Shown piece after piece: positions 11,301 through 24,206 of a stretch of DNA of 64,000 nucleotides. The DNA comes from Paramacrobiotus metropolitanus (Eukaryota; Tardigrada; Eutardigrada; Parachela; Macrobiotidae), in the NCBI RefSeq assembly GCF_019649055.1, contig NW_026570226.1, forward strand, positions 558,001-622,000, written 5' to 3'. The notes under the pieces were generated by a model. The model saw only the letters and a list, made by a program, of their open reading frames with translations, was not told the origin of the DNA and made no database searches. Position 1 is the stretch's first letter, and each line of letters starts with the position of its first letter. The position numbers were made by a program, and so were the translations under genes.

Positions 11301-13851
11301 CTGTTACAAAATACAATAATTTAGATTACAATTAGATTTAGGTTACAACCGAAATAAATGTTTAATCGAGAAATTAGATCTAGCTTATATGATTATATTT
11401 TGCATAATGTTATGATACTGTAATCCAATAATGCTCCTTATAGCGACAATACACTTCTACGTTTGAAATAGATACACCTATGCTCCAGATTACGGTTAAT
11501 CTTCTGCTGATGGTCATTTTTGATGCTTACTTTTATTACTCATTCCGTTTTATAATGTTATTATTATGGAATTATAGATATTACAGATACATCACTGTTA
11601 CGTTGTAAAAGGTCAAATATCGCATATACGCGCCGACATTAGAGAAGCTTGAATGAGTTAATCCCCTCACTGCTGAAGTATCCCGCTGATTCAGAATTCT
11701 GTATGATTTTGGGGTGGAAGTAATGCGCTTACGTTGCGATATGCATGTTTTTGACCTTCGTGATAGACAGACTAATCAACATTACGTGTTTACTTACTGT
11801 AACGATAATATGCTCCAACAGATAACAAAAAACTCATACCATTGTAATGATTGTACCTTAAGCCGTACTAAAACTAAGCTGGTCAAGCGTAATACCCGTA
11901 CAAAAGGTCATCGGGTAAAGACAGTCGTTGTGCGCTTCAGCGTTCGGTGATATTTTTATATCAAGCACTGCTAATGGATTTTTCCTATGTTGCATGCATT
12001 CTTGCCTATGACCTTCTGGGATTGCAACAGTGGAATCCAGAAAGTTGTATTTAAATTACAGAACTGTTTACCGTGTCATATCGGTCAGCAGATACTGTAA
12101 ACACAAGAAGAAGGCATAGTGGTATCAAATGATGACTTGTTACGGAAATCGGCAACATTCCACGAAGATTGCGTGCCACGGTGTTTTATGGCTACTGTTG
12201 ACCGTTGATGGTTGGATAACGCGCAGAGGTTATTTCACACACGGCACACGGACCAGGATGATGGTCGGAAGCCGGTCAAGATCAGCCAGACAGAACAGTA
12301 TTAATTACGAACGATCATGCCATGGTCTTATGTGAAGCGAGAAGGTGCTGAAAATGAATATAAAAGATAGCAGCGTCCAGGAAAAGGGATGAGATAAAAT
12401 GAACGGAAAAATCTCACTGATGAACCGCTGCAAACCGTAATATATAGAATGAGGTTTAGGTTAGCCTGAGAACCGGGAGAGAAGATTAATGGCCAAGGAA
12501 GTTAAGCACTCGGACGCATGTATGCGTGTGAACGGCTACCGGTGCACAAAGGCTTTTATTATTGGGATGTGGCGGCAGTTAAACTACACGTCAGCCGTGA
12601 CGTTATTTTTCCGCCAGCGAATCCATTCCTATTTGTGCCACTCCGGCTGTCCCGGGCGGAGCGCGGCTTTTTCGTCCTGCTGTTAACGATTTGTTCGCCC
12701 ATCCAATCGTCAAGTGCGCCATTAACCAAGGTTGTGAATTTGTGATCGGAAAGAAAATGCCACTTGCAAAGCACACGGATGTACCAATTTCACTATGATT
12801 TCGTATGAGTGTGACACATCATGGTTTTTTAAATGTGGCGCATTATGTTAAGATAATTTAATCATACCATACATATCTGTTATATCATAAATGAATGCGC
12901 GGCAAAACTTTAATCCGCGCAAACGCGAGTACGTATATATCTTTAGCAAAGTTCATTCCTTAGAAGTTCCGAACATTAAACCACTTGCACAGTTCCCCAA
13001 TATCAACGTTACACCGGAATTTAGAATGGTGTCGAATCTGTCCAATTCTCTACTGTCGATACTCGCAAAATGTTACTGTTTTCTATTGCCGATCCCGTTA
13101 ATTAAAACGCAATAGAAGACATTTCGTAAAAACACTGCATCAAAAATTACGGTCGTAACGTAAAGCTATCGTAGACGCCATGCGTAAGTTTATCGATATA
13201 ATATTTATTCTGCTGAACGTTTCCGGTACGTGGATATGAATTATTTCGAACGTGCTTTCCATCCCTGTGGTTCATTATACGCTTGTACAAATTTGTACTG
13301 TCTAGTCATACCAAGCATGCCTTTACACATGGTGATTTGCGGACATTGATCTCGCTTCATCCATTTTCCGTTATTTTGAATTAATCGACATTTGATAACG
13401 CCGCCAAACATCTTTCTGAAAAATTCTGCGCATGTGTTTTAAATATTTGTTCGTACATGTGGTTTTCGTCCAGTGAATACTGTCAAAACAACGACAGGGT
13501 CTCGCTAAGCTTTATGCAAAGCACCTTCTGCACGCATTATCAATTAACAAACCCCCATGATGGAACAGAGATCGAAATGAAGACAAAAATACGCATATTC
13601 CGTAGAAAACTCCTATTAAACCACTGTGCGCTGATCTCCAACAAAGAAAAGTCTGCCTTAACATAATTAAAAAATAATATTCCACATTTTCGCGCACCGT
13701 TTAACTTCCTTTGAATACTCACCAGATTTGCAGATACATATTTTACGTCAAATATCTCATGCAGTACACAATGCCTGTCAATAACACGCATACACACGCT
13801 CCTGACATATAACCAACCCAGCCGTAATTATGACTCTGGACATTTTGTGGT
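11301..13851. other. No gene recognised
   Basis: About 2.5 kb between the protease and MINDY3. Short frames occur on both strands, for example minus 12774-12559, which has coding-like charge but no family match and no clear splice partners. First exons of the protease could be here. Confidence 0.4.
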
Positions 13852-16800
13852 TTAATTGATGGAAGGAATCTTATTATCATCCCAAGTTATTTCCACACGC
13901 GGGTATTTGGTTCGCAGGCACCGAACAATGGCGGAATCCGAGTCGATCGTGTCGTCTGTGTCGCCCAAGTTAATGATTTCCAGGTCAAAATCTAGTTCGC
14001 AAATCTTGGCCCGCCCGTGATGATAGCGTATCTGTGAACATTTCCCAATCGATTTTGAATCGCTTAATTAAACCACACAGCCACTTAAATGCTCACTGGA
14101 GATTCACTGCGAGCCAGCCCATTATAGTGATAGACGTCAAACGGTTGACCATTATAAAATTTTCCGGTGGAAGGAAAGAATTCCGCAAGGAAATCCGATC
14201 TTAAAATTATACCCAAATGCTCCTTGTCCAATTTTTGTTTCAAAGAATTAACACTAGAAAAGAAGCAAACCATCTGTTATGTTACACAGTTAAATCTAAC
14301 TTTGTAAATTTATTGTCAAACACCAACCGTTCCATGGTGTTAATCAGGTCATATTATAAACGTATTGTATTAGCAGTTGTACCAAGTAGTACTGTATATA
14401 CATTCGAAAGTTCAATAAACCACAAACGGTTAAAAACAAAATGAGATAAAAGTATCCAACTGAAAATTGTCACTTTATTGTAACTACTCGGTATATCACC
14501 AGATGCAAAGTGCAAACCCACTAACAGTAAGGATCACCCCTCGATACTATGTAGGACACTAATTATTTAGCAAACCAATTCGAAAAATGCGATCTAACAC
14601 TTAGCGATTCAAAGTTATCGCATATCCCGCAAAACAATCTAGCAGGAATGCAGTTAAACCGTAAAATCGTTTTATACAGGGATTCACAGAGAAGCTTAAG
14701 TACATCCAGTTACCAGTATTAAACATTTTCTTGTAAATGTGAATATGAGCCAAAAGATTTCTATGTATGTGAGCAAGAAAATATATCTGCAAAATTCTTT
14801 CTTTCTAGTTGGCGACAGTTTTTGAGATCAGCATGGAAAGGTCAATAAAAAAAAAGTGCAATGTTCTAATGCGCTCCGGTAATCGATATAAACGGCCAGG
14901 TACTCTGCACCGAAATAAACCACCGCAAATCGCAAAAAGTTGACAGTTACAGCTACACCCTGCATGGACTACGACATAACGGATAACCTTACTGCACAGT
15001 GCACACACCCATTCCCAGAGATATCTAGCTCTCAACAACTTCAAAGTTCTTAATCGCACTTCGCGCTACCGTGAAAAATGGATGATCATATTAGTATGTG
15101 ATTATGCATTCGTAACCAATTTATCAATAATATCCCATTTAAGAACTGTAAAACGATCATGGAGACAACAGCCTCGTCAGGCACGATCCCAGAGGCAGGC
15201 CATTATTATTGACTGATGCTTAACTGCTCTTTTATTTATGTGTGCCTCAAACTGCACAGTCAAAGAGAAAAAATTCAGTTATTTACCGTCCAGCAATCCT
15301 GATAAAAATCACTACTAATCAACAAACTAACCATACGCTAACCATAAGTACGAGTATAACCCATCACTATGTACATCGTTTCTGTCTAACTTGTAAGTCC
15401 ACTTACTAATCATCTTCCTTGAACAGGTTCAGTAATCCCAGAACATCTCCGAGATTATCCACATTAATGAACCCACTTCCTAAAAAGATATATAAAGCTA
15501 ATTAATCTCAAAAACGGCGCATTAGACAATTCGAAAACGGTGTTCTTTGAACTTTTCAAAGTATTATCAACTCTTAGGAGAACCGGCAACCCTAGGAAAT
15601 CCTTGATTTGTTATATAAATTTCTAAATATAGCAAATCCAGTAAAAATTATTTCGATTACCGTGCTTTGAGAATGTTTACTAGCAACAGCATCATTAACA
15701 CAGGGTACTGGAGGAAAAGCAGGCGTTGTGGCTTTAAATGTAGAGTGTACATACAGTAATGGCTCATTAGTATTATTACCATGTTGATCGTACTCTCGAA
15801 AAACACGGACAGCAGCCGCTTCTTCAGCTTCGGAAGTAACAAGAGAAGGAATCTGAAATCAGCAAAGCTAAAAGAGGCCGAAATTTCCTATCGCATAACG
15901 ACTTACCAAAGTGAAAAGGATGCTCAGGTGCGTTTCGCTTCCCAGTATCCAAATAGGATACTGTGGACATTTGTAATAAAATCCCACCTGCATTCAAGAC
16001 AAGTGAACAACCTATCTACGTAAGTCATAATTCGAAAGCATACAAGGGATACAGTACCTCAACGTAACGCATGTTCTCCAACAAACTAAGAAATCCCACG
16101 GCTGGCCGGAAGCGGATGCCTTTCAAGCCTGTTTCCCAGATTACGAGTAGGTGTTAAGTATGGGAAAGGCTTTAGCTCAGTACACTTTAATTCAGTCGCA
16201 GTAAAACTTACGTAAAGGTCCAAATTCCTTTTCGTTATCCCAGACGTTGGCCACCGCAGATCCAGTTAGTAACAAATTGATAAGGCTTTGACTAAAAAGC
16301 GTATCAAAGATAAAGATAGACAAAATTAATCAAGAATATTCACCAAAATTAATCCCAGCACGCTCCTGCAGTAACGGCAGTACAAAACTTTAACAGTAAA
16401 TCAATTATCGAAACAAATTATAACGGCGGACATAGACGAAAAAAGAAAACCAGAAAGACGAAAACCAGAATTTTAATCGGATGTCCCTAGCAAGTGACTT
16501 TTAACATGGGTACAGAAAAGAATCAAGGATGCATAAAATTATGTTCGTGGATAATTTACCACACGTACGGTCTCAAATATCATACCCATTGGCTAACACA
16601 TACTGTTATAGAGGATTCTAATTTCTATCAACTTACTTTCCATGACCATGAGCGCCATCAATTAGCGGCTCACTAGGATCTTCCAGATCCAGTTTTACTG
16701 CTTCAATAGACTGGAAAAAAACACCATGCTGCAGAAAGGCATTATTCTTTCAACAAAGACATTACTTACTTTGCTAATTATTACAGAATAGAGGAAGCGT

Positions 16801-17958
16801 AAGACACCATAGGAACTGCAAAAAACTGTAGGATTTGCTTCCAGATACTGTCTCAGATCATCAAGTGTAGCGAAATGTAACGTCCTACAAAACAAGCAGT
16901 TCAAGGAAAAACCATTGCCAGGCATCCAACCTCACACGGCTAACTGACCGCAAATTAGAATGGATTCCATGCTCGCTGTGAGGATCCGTATTCTCCTCGT
17001 GCGTGAGGTCCACTTCATCCATCGCCGTCGCGTCACGCTTTGATGGAATACGAATGGGATCCTCGGGAAGAATTAAAGCGTAATTGGGAGCATTCAGTAT
17101 GGAGAAAATTTCCATAAATGCAGTCGTCAACAGGCGTTGAGCTAAATTCAATTATTTTTATAACAAAAACAATAAAAACTGTTTATTGTTTTTGTCTTAA
17201 TTCTGTTTCAAAATATTCAGAGAGGACAAAATATTAGCACATCATTTATCAGATATAACTCTACTGTAACGAAGAAAATTTATGGGAGTTTATTAGAAAA
17301 ATAAAATGATTAACAATGGTTAAGCAGCTAACAAGAAGCCCAAAATGTTTGTCTTCAGTGGAAAACTCTGCTTGATTGTAAATGAGCGCCACTGTGCTTG
17401 AATTTTAAATTTCGAAGGAAACTGACTTTGTGAGAAAATCTAACACGCTGTTTATCATAAACTGCGTATTACATATAATAAGTAGTTTCGCAGCGCCATG
17501 GTGTAAAGACAGTAAAGTGCAAATCAAAAGTCAGTTTCCGATGAATGATTTACCGTTTTTCGTTCTCCATGAAGCATCCACAAGATGCACTTCGGGATAT
17601 ATAGCATTTTTCAGTAGATACGCTTGAACGGGCGCTATAACTGCGCAGGGTCCCCCGTGCAGCTGAATGAGAGCTGTGGGTTCTCCAGTACTAAAGGCGA
17701 AACCTACGACACAATCACAATTTATGGGGTGCACAGAGTACAACCAGCAAAAGTCAGAAATACACTATTAAGGGTTGATCAGCACCAACCTTGTGACCAT
17801 CGATGCAGATTTTCGCGATCAGGACCACCGGGACCCCAAACACACGTTATCAGATCTTTAGTCGAGGTCTCGGGTAATTTGTTCCCGAGTAGCTCAGGTA
17901 TACTACTGGCTTCCGCGCGACACCGACGGGGCGATTCATGGGCCGCTTCTGTGGTCAT
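13852..17958 (-). CDS. MINDY3: MINDY3 (FAM188A) Lys48-ubiquitin deubiquitinase
   Basis: Twelve coding exons, all phase-consistent: 17958-17790, 17703-17554, 17141-16931, 16884-16770, 16710-16637, 16291-16212, 16128-16058, 15987-15907, 15852-15780, 15479-15407, 14253-14097, 14031-13852. Product about 477 residues (human about 445). The catalytic Cys is C76 in GGPCAVIAPVQAYLLK; the catalytic His is about H310 in GSETHL. Other family signatures are SLINLLLTG.AV.NVWD, an EF-hand-like segment near exon 10, LGIIL...FLAEFFP, VYHYNGL, and a C-terminus RCLRTKYP...PSIN. The enzyme trims ubiquitin chains and acts in cytosol or nucleus. Donors of exons 1 and 3 are the weak GTTGGT and GTTGGA, chosen because only they preserve the frame and the homology. 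The gene is divergent from LCMT2. Intron 10 is the longest (1.15 kb). Confidence 0.95.
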
Positions 17959-19141
17959 GTTCGCGATATTTATCCAGCCAACCCCACGACATAACACAAT
18001 GAACCAACTTCGAACCAGATGGGTTGTGTCCCCGAGGATTATAAAGCAACACAAACGAACGCCATTTTCTCGATACCTAAAGGCTAACTAACTCAACTAC
18101 AATAATGCTCAACGATAATACAGCTCTGCCAGTGCAAACTCAGATTACAGCACGTATAATCCAGATCTAAACCGTTTACTAACAAATTAACAATAAACAC
18201 CAATAAATTAACAAATATAAAGGTAGTAACTAAAAACTTCGTAACAAAAATAGTGTGATTACAGAACGTAGAATAGTGGCTACTGCTAGTCCACCGTGTG
18301 CAGTGGCGATGCGATGCAATCGCCCGAGCACCCGCCCACTCCTAGAACCCTTGAAAAAGCCGCAGCCTTTTGGGCGGGTGCCTTTTCCACAATTTCTTTT
18401 GCTATACTTTCTTGTAGGGGTAGCGGCTGTTAACGATACTTTTATGCTATTTGAATTCGCTTTTATTGCTATTTTGTTTTTTTCTTTCGTTTCTCTCTGC
18501 TGAAGTTGTAGGTTCGGAAAGTCGGAATTGACGATTCTCGCCAGGATGGTACCCTGTGGCGGTTGGCAGCCGTGCGCCTACGGTGCGCCGGGAAGTCATC
18601 GTAGGCCCATAACAACAAGTGCTTATTCCGGCACTTTTTAAACAGCGTGCGTTCGCAAACTATGTTGTTGGTTAATTAGACAGATACATGAAAATTTACA
18701 AAAAAGCATCATCTGCAAACGAGGAAAAAATGTGTGATAAAAATGTTTGCGGTATTGTTAAATTTAGCGTTAATGCTGTGGCCACGGTATTGGATTACCG
18801 CCTCGAAAATTTTAGCACACGAACAGAAACAGAGCGAATGCATGATTCCCTGTTGGCGCACTCCAAAATCCCTGTTTGTTAGTGACGTCAAAATGACACA
18901 CTGCCAGTCTGCAGTCTCGGCGAGAATCACGAATGTTATATAGATATTTCCTCCTATAGCTTTATTTATTTGCTGTTGCTGTTTGGAATTGTCTAATTAT
19001 GAACGCATTGCGTCACGATGAATCGGTACGCAGATTACTGCTTTAGGTCATTTGTGGTGGAATGGAAATCTTGCAGCAATTGTAACTTTAAAGTTTGAGC
19101 TGTTGCTGCTTTTAGTTTGTTGTACGATTGCGCAAGCCACC
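17959..19141. promoter_or_regulatory. Divergent promoter region of MINDY3 and LCMT2
   Basis: About 1.2 kb between two divergent starts. It includes an 11-nt inverted repeat of a GC-box-like sequence (GCACCCGCCCA at 18328-18338, TGGGCGGGTGC at 18371-18381). Short frames here look non-coding. Confidence 0.4.
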
Positions 19142-22100
19142 ATGGAAGTGCACAAAAATATACTGCTGAAGCGCTTTGAGCATAAGGTAATATAACACTC
19201 TACTGTTTTAGGTTCAGAAGACCAACGATTTCAGCAGTGTTAGCAAATGCTCCATGACTGCAGCTGGATACATGAAAGACGAATTTATGCAGCACTTTGT
19301 GGCGAAGAAAGTTCGCAGAACGCCTTTGATCAACAGGTATGCAAATGTTGCGTACGGCCGGTACGGGGAATGTATGAGACCTGAAAATCTTCTCATACTC
19401 ATTTGAAGTTGTTATTTTTTAGGGGCTACTTTGTCCGGATGCACGCAGTGCATTCTGTGATTGATACCTTTCTGGAGGCGATCAGCGGAGGCGCATTCAC
19501 TAACCGAGATGCTTCCGTGAATTCTGGGACGGGCTATGCTCATAACTGCAGTGTAAGTAAAATGTCGGACATGCAGAAAAGGACAGGCACTTGTTTTATA
19601 TGATATTAGTAACGATGTCTTGGAAGTTTGTGGAAGGCGTAAATTTATTTTGAAATTGCTTGTGAAGCAGGCTTGCTTGAAAGAAATTTTCTTTTGTAGA
19701 TCATTGTTCTTGGAGCTGGGTATGACACGCTGTACTTCCGCTTGGAGAAAACCAGCGTGAAAATAATTGATGTAAGTGTTACACTTTCTGGTATTCATTT
19801 AATTGCAGTTGAACATAGAAATTTGTGAATTCGATGATTTCCAGTATGGTGTTTTGCAGATAGATTTCTTGGAAGTGGCCTCCAATAAAGCTAAAATGAT
19901 TCTGAACACCCCGGAAATGCGAGAAAAATTATCGTCTGTCACTCTGGATATGCCGGAGAAGCATGAAGGCTTTAGCTTAACGTTATCATCAGATAATTAC
20001 GTTATAGTGGGGATGGATTTGCGTAACTGCTCTCAGTTTGTGAATTTAATTGATCACCTAAAGCTGAACTGTGATGCGCCTACCATGATTATATCGGAAG
20101 TGGTTCTAACTTACATCCCTGAGTCCCAGTAAGATCTGTCTGGTTATTCAGCTGATTACCGTAAATGATGTCGGACAAGTTTTAACTTTTAGTATTTCGT
20201 TAAGTAATCTGTTGCAGTGTCAAAAGATTCTGATGACGCTGGCCAGTTTTTTTTCGACTGCGGTTTTCTTCAACTACGAACAGGTGAGCTGAACAGTTCG
20301 AAGTTCGAACCACTGATTTCTTGATTATTACCTCACGTTTTGTTCGCCCTGTCAGTAAATCCGAATTTTAGGTACTTAATACTGGTTTTACTCCGTTATC
20401 TGGTTCTCTGTATTTGCTTATGAACACTTGAGTAGCATGACTGAAAGCCGTCACTAAATGCTCAATTACCTGTTTTTAGGTACAACCTGAGGATTCTTTT
20501 GGGAAGTTCATGTAAATACCCATTAGATAACAGGATTTGATTTCTTCGTGATCTTTTCTGTTACCGGAATGCTTTTTCCTAGGCTGCAGCATTTCCGCAA
20601 CCAAGGCTCCCCTCTACAAAATACTGAACTGTACCCAACTGCTGCTTCGCACGAAAACCGGCTTATTAATTGTGTATGTTGACAGGTTTTCTAGTAATAC
20701 TGTGCACTTACAGTAATAAAACTGCCCTCTTTAAGCGCAGAGTATTGTGCTTTGGTGCGTTTTAATTTTTATCAAATTTATAGTGCTCAGAGAAAATGCA
20801 GCTCCTGCAGCACCATCGATTGTTGATCTAAATAAATGCAATTTTCAACCTTGGATTTCGATTTTCAGAATTGGCAAAGATCCCTTGCATTAAGCGTTAT
20901 GCAATACTGGAGAGACCATATTTCTTCACAAGAGAAATCCAAAGTCTCAAATCTGGAACCGTTCGACGAATTCGAAGAATTTTATGAAAAATGTCGCCAT
21001 TATGTTATTAGTTTGGCTGCTAATGGCGGTGGTGCCTGCGTACTTGATAAATATTCGCAATCGCCCCATAAGACTCACAATCCGGAAAATCAAGGAATTA
21101 AATATCTTCCATGTTTAGCAGCTCCTAGCGCTTTTATGGCCTACAGTCATAGTTCCGGCGTGGTTAAATTGTTAACCGCTGATGGATCGCAACAAATCGT
21201 AATCGTTTTGGTGGGGGGAATCAGTCCGCAGTCGACCGCGCCCGGCGCCGCAGCGGAAATGGATGCCCTGCAAATTACCGACGGTATCTGGGCTGTATGG
21301 ATTCCCAGCCGCATGTTGGATTCGGATTTTATTCGTAAGTGGTATAAGATTGAAGCAGTTTTACTGAATTCGAGAGTGATCTCAGTCACTTGCATTTTCA
21401 CTAACCGACTAATTATATCTGCCTATATAAAACTGCAGTTGTATTAAGTATTGTACAGTTTTTCGCGTGCGAATGAAATTTTTGTTAATGCTACATCGTA
21501 ATTGTATAAGCGTGTCTGAAGTGAAGTTGTTTCCAGGTCCGCTCGTTCATCATGGAATATATCGATGTGCTGAAAATGAACTACATGTGATTGGGGGTCG
21601 TACATCTCCAGGGAAATCGAACTATCGAATTTACCGACTGAGATTTGACTGCATTCGTTCTACGAAGTTGGAACTGCGAGTAGCAGTATTTATTGACACC
21701 ATTGATTCCAATGTGACTGATGCTCCTATCACTTTTATGCAAAGAACATCTGCGGCTGTATTACATCAGGAAGGTATCGTATAATTGTAGGTGCCGTGCA
21801 AAAAGGTGTACAATTTCTCATTATTTTAGCACTGTCCTTACGAAGCTTTTTCCTGGTATTTAATAAGAGTTATTAAATTTGACTTAACATGAGCAGAAGT
21901 CGCTAGTTGAAGTAATAACGAACATCTTGCTTTTAAGTGGCTTGAATAAGTTGAAAAGTTAGAATCAGTTGACGTTTGTGTTACAGGAGTTGATAACGGT
22001 ATCGTAATACTTTGCTCAAGTTCCTTACCACGCCAAGGAACATCACTCTGCGCAGCTCACAGTAGACTTGCTGCGACGTTTACGGTAGGTAGCGTCGCTC

Positions 22101-22797
22101 ATTCATAGTTTTGCGGTAGTTAAGTATTTGATTAAAAATAAATAAAGCGATGTGTTTGCTTTTCCCCATTCAAGTACATTTGCCGCTCTTGCCAGTATAA
22201 GCATCTGTTCGCATGGTTAAACGTTTGCTATTTTAGCCTCTGCGATCCTGTGCTGGACAGTGTCCTTTACAGTATCCCTCACTTTCTGGTGGATGTAACC
22301 GCATTCTTTTTTCTGGAGGAATGAAGGAGAACAAAGCGGTGTCTGATATTTTGGAGTTACGTCTGGACAAATCCACCGGCATCATGAATGTGGGCATTCA
22401 TGAATGTGGGCATCTTGGGCGCGCACGATTTGGTCACACCAGCCACACATGGGAAAATTTCTTGATCGTTATTGGGGGTGTAAGCGATGACGCAGATGCC
22501 GCGCTTCCGGATCTGACAGTTTATGACATAGAAAACCGGTGCGAGTGGAATTTTCAGCTCCAGCTGACTCCGGTGAGTGCCATCATCATTATTCATTGTG
22601 TGATTTTCTGCAAATGTTCGGGTTTTTAGGACTGTCTTTTGATGTTGTTCCATCATTCAAGCGTATTGCTGGAAGATTTTCGTACAATCGTGATTACTGG
22701 CGGCGGTGGAAATTGCTTTTCTTTTGGAACTCATTTCAATTCATGTTTCTGTGTCATAGATTTGGACGATTTGTTAAAGTTGTGTAGAAATAAATAA
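19142..22797 (+). CDS. LCMT2: LCMT2/TYW4, tRNA wybutosine-synthesising methyltransferase with kelch repeats
   Basis: Thirteen phase-consistent exons: 19142-19186, 19212-19336, 19423-19552, 19701-19772, 19860-20128, 20205-20283, 20480-20511, 20583-20673, 20869-21334, 21537-21773, 21987-22084, 22237-22572, 22630-22797; about 715 residues (human about 686). The N-terminal half is a leucine-carboxyl-methyltransferase fold: VQKTNDFSSVSK, INRGYFVR, the SAM-binding LGAGYDTLYFRL (residues about 103-114), and LEPFDEFEEF. That last motif and MLQHFRNQGSPL point to LCMT2 rather than LCMT1. The C-terminal half is a kelch propeller ending in GGGGNCFSFGTHFN, a hallmark of TYW4. It methylates and methoxycarbonylates yW-72 to complete wybutosine at position 37 of tRNA-Phe, in the cytoplasm. 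Exon 6 uses the acceptor TTAAG at 20204, which restores the NLL motif. The last codons (AAT AAA TAA) contain a polyadenylation hexamer. Confidence 0.95.
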
Positions 22798-23729
22798 CTC
22801 GGCAATCGACGTTTGTGCCAGAGGAGCTTCTTTGACATAAAGGCGTACTGTATAAGATTATGGATAGAAGGATACACGTTATAATATTTTTATATAAAGT
22901 AAAATCCTATGGGTCAGTGAAGTCGTATTTGCTTCCGTTGGTACTTTGTACCCTCCCGAATGTGATATGCGATAATATATGTACTATAGAAATTGTTGTT
23001 GATTTAATAACGGAAAAATAGATACAACTTTCGAATATTGCTTTTTTTATTACGCGAGTAAGGTCAATCGCAATTTTTACAAATCTGGCAAGTACGATAT
23101 GCAGAAGTATGTAAGTACGAGTCGAAGTATGAATGAAGTACACTCAATAGTCAAACCAAGGTGAATGGGTCCACTCTATCCACCTTGGTCAAACTGTGTG
23201 CTTTTAATACCGGGTACGACTACCGGAGCAGCAACTTTATGGAGAAGACCAGATCTGAATCTGAAATCTGAGATTTATCTTTTACTCACCGAATTTTTTA
23301 AGACAGTTTTTCGGGAAGGAATAAGAATCGGCATAATTATTATAGTACAGTATGCGAAATTGCGAATGCTGTCTACTGCCACGGACGGGTGGTCACACTC
23401 CAGGTCTTTTTATTTGACGCGTTTTTTGTTGCCTGTAGCCTGAGTTGTCCGCTCTGGCACGATTTAAATAATAAGTTTCCAACAGGCAACAGCTGACAAT
23501 GTGAATTTTTTTTACAACAATTTTATTGGATCGGTTTTGTTACTTCTGCACTTTTTAGGGAATTCAAGAATTTACTGAAACACTTTACTTTTGTAGTCAT
23601 TACTCTTTTAATGGCAAGTTTTCTATTCCGACGTACCATGTTATAGTCAGCAGTCACATAACACATTTATCACGCAAATGATGAACGGTAGTTTTCCTTC
23701 TTTTGGGCATTCCCTGGTCACCGCTGGCT
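22798..23729. other. No gene recognised
   Basis: Spacer between LCMT2 and IMMP2L, AT-rich, no coding signal I trust. It should hold the IMMP2L promoter. Confidence 0.5.
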
Positions 23730-24206
23730 ATGCCGAGCTTGATCTGGCAGTCCCTGAAGTTTGTGGGAGTCGCTGTTCCTGTCTCACTGACATTCCTGGA
23801 TAACGTGGGATGCTTAGCTCGTGTGCAGGGCTCTTCGATGTTGCCTACTTTGCAAGGAGATCAGACCGCCCGTGATTATATCTGGCTGAATGCACTGGCC
23901 GTGCGGAATTTCATTGTGAACCGGGGAGATATCGTGGCGTTCACGTCTCCGAGCGATCCGAGTAGGATTCTGATCAAGCGTGTTATCGCACTGGAGGGAG
24001 ACACAGTGAGGACGCTAACCTATAAGCAGTCGGTGGTGGAGGTGCAGCAGGGATGCATGTGGGTGGAAGGCGACAACCGCGATCTTAGCATGGACAGCAA
24101 CACTTTCGGCGCCATACCCAGAGGACTTTTGCTCGGTGTGGCCACTCACATTGTGTGGCCTCCCAGTCGTTGGAGTCGCCTCAAGCAGGACTGCAGGAGC
24201 AGATAG
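23730..24206 (+). CDS. IMMP2L: Mitochondrial inner-membrane protease subunit 2
   Basis: Single exon, 158 residues (human 175). It belongs to the S26 signal peptidase family: one N-terminal membrane segment (FVGVAVPVSLTFLDNV), catalytic Ser at about S36 in GSSMLPTL, and catalytic Lys at about K83 in ILIKRVIALEGD. The downstream box is WVEGDNRDLSMDSNTFG, and ATHIVWPP near the C-terminus is typical of IMMP2L. The enzyme sits in the inner membrane facing the intermembrane space and removes sorting signals from proteins such as cytochrome c1 and mitochondrial glycerol-3-phosphate dehydrogenase. The ATG at 23730 is preferred; an in-frame TTG lies at 23703. Absence of introns contrasts with neighbours. 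Confidence 0.93.
   Translation: MPSLIWQSLKFVGVAVPVSLTFLDNVGCLARVQGSSMLPTLQGDQTARDYIWLNALAVRNFIVNRGDIVAFTSPSDPSRILIKRVIALEGDTVRTLTYKQSVVEVQQGCMWVEGDNRDLSMDSNTFGAIPRGLLLGVATHIVWPPSRWSRLKQDCRSR

Noticed and set aside
17624-18091. 155-codon plus-strand frame
   Set aside because: It runs antisense over MINDY3 exons 1-2, whose homology is clear.
19809-19859. Upstream acceptor for LCMT2 exon 5
   Set aside because: It would leave an intron of only 36 nt and add 17 residues not found in the family; the acceptor at 19859 fits the homology directly.
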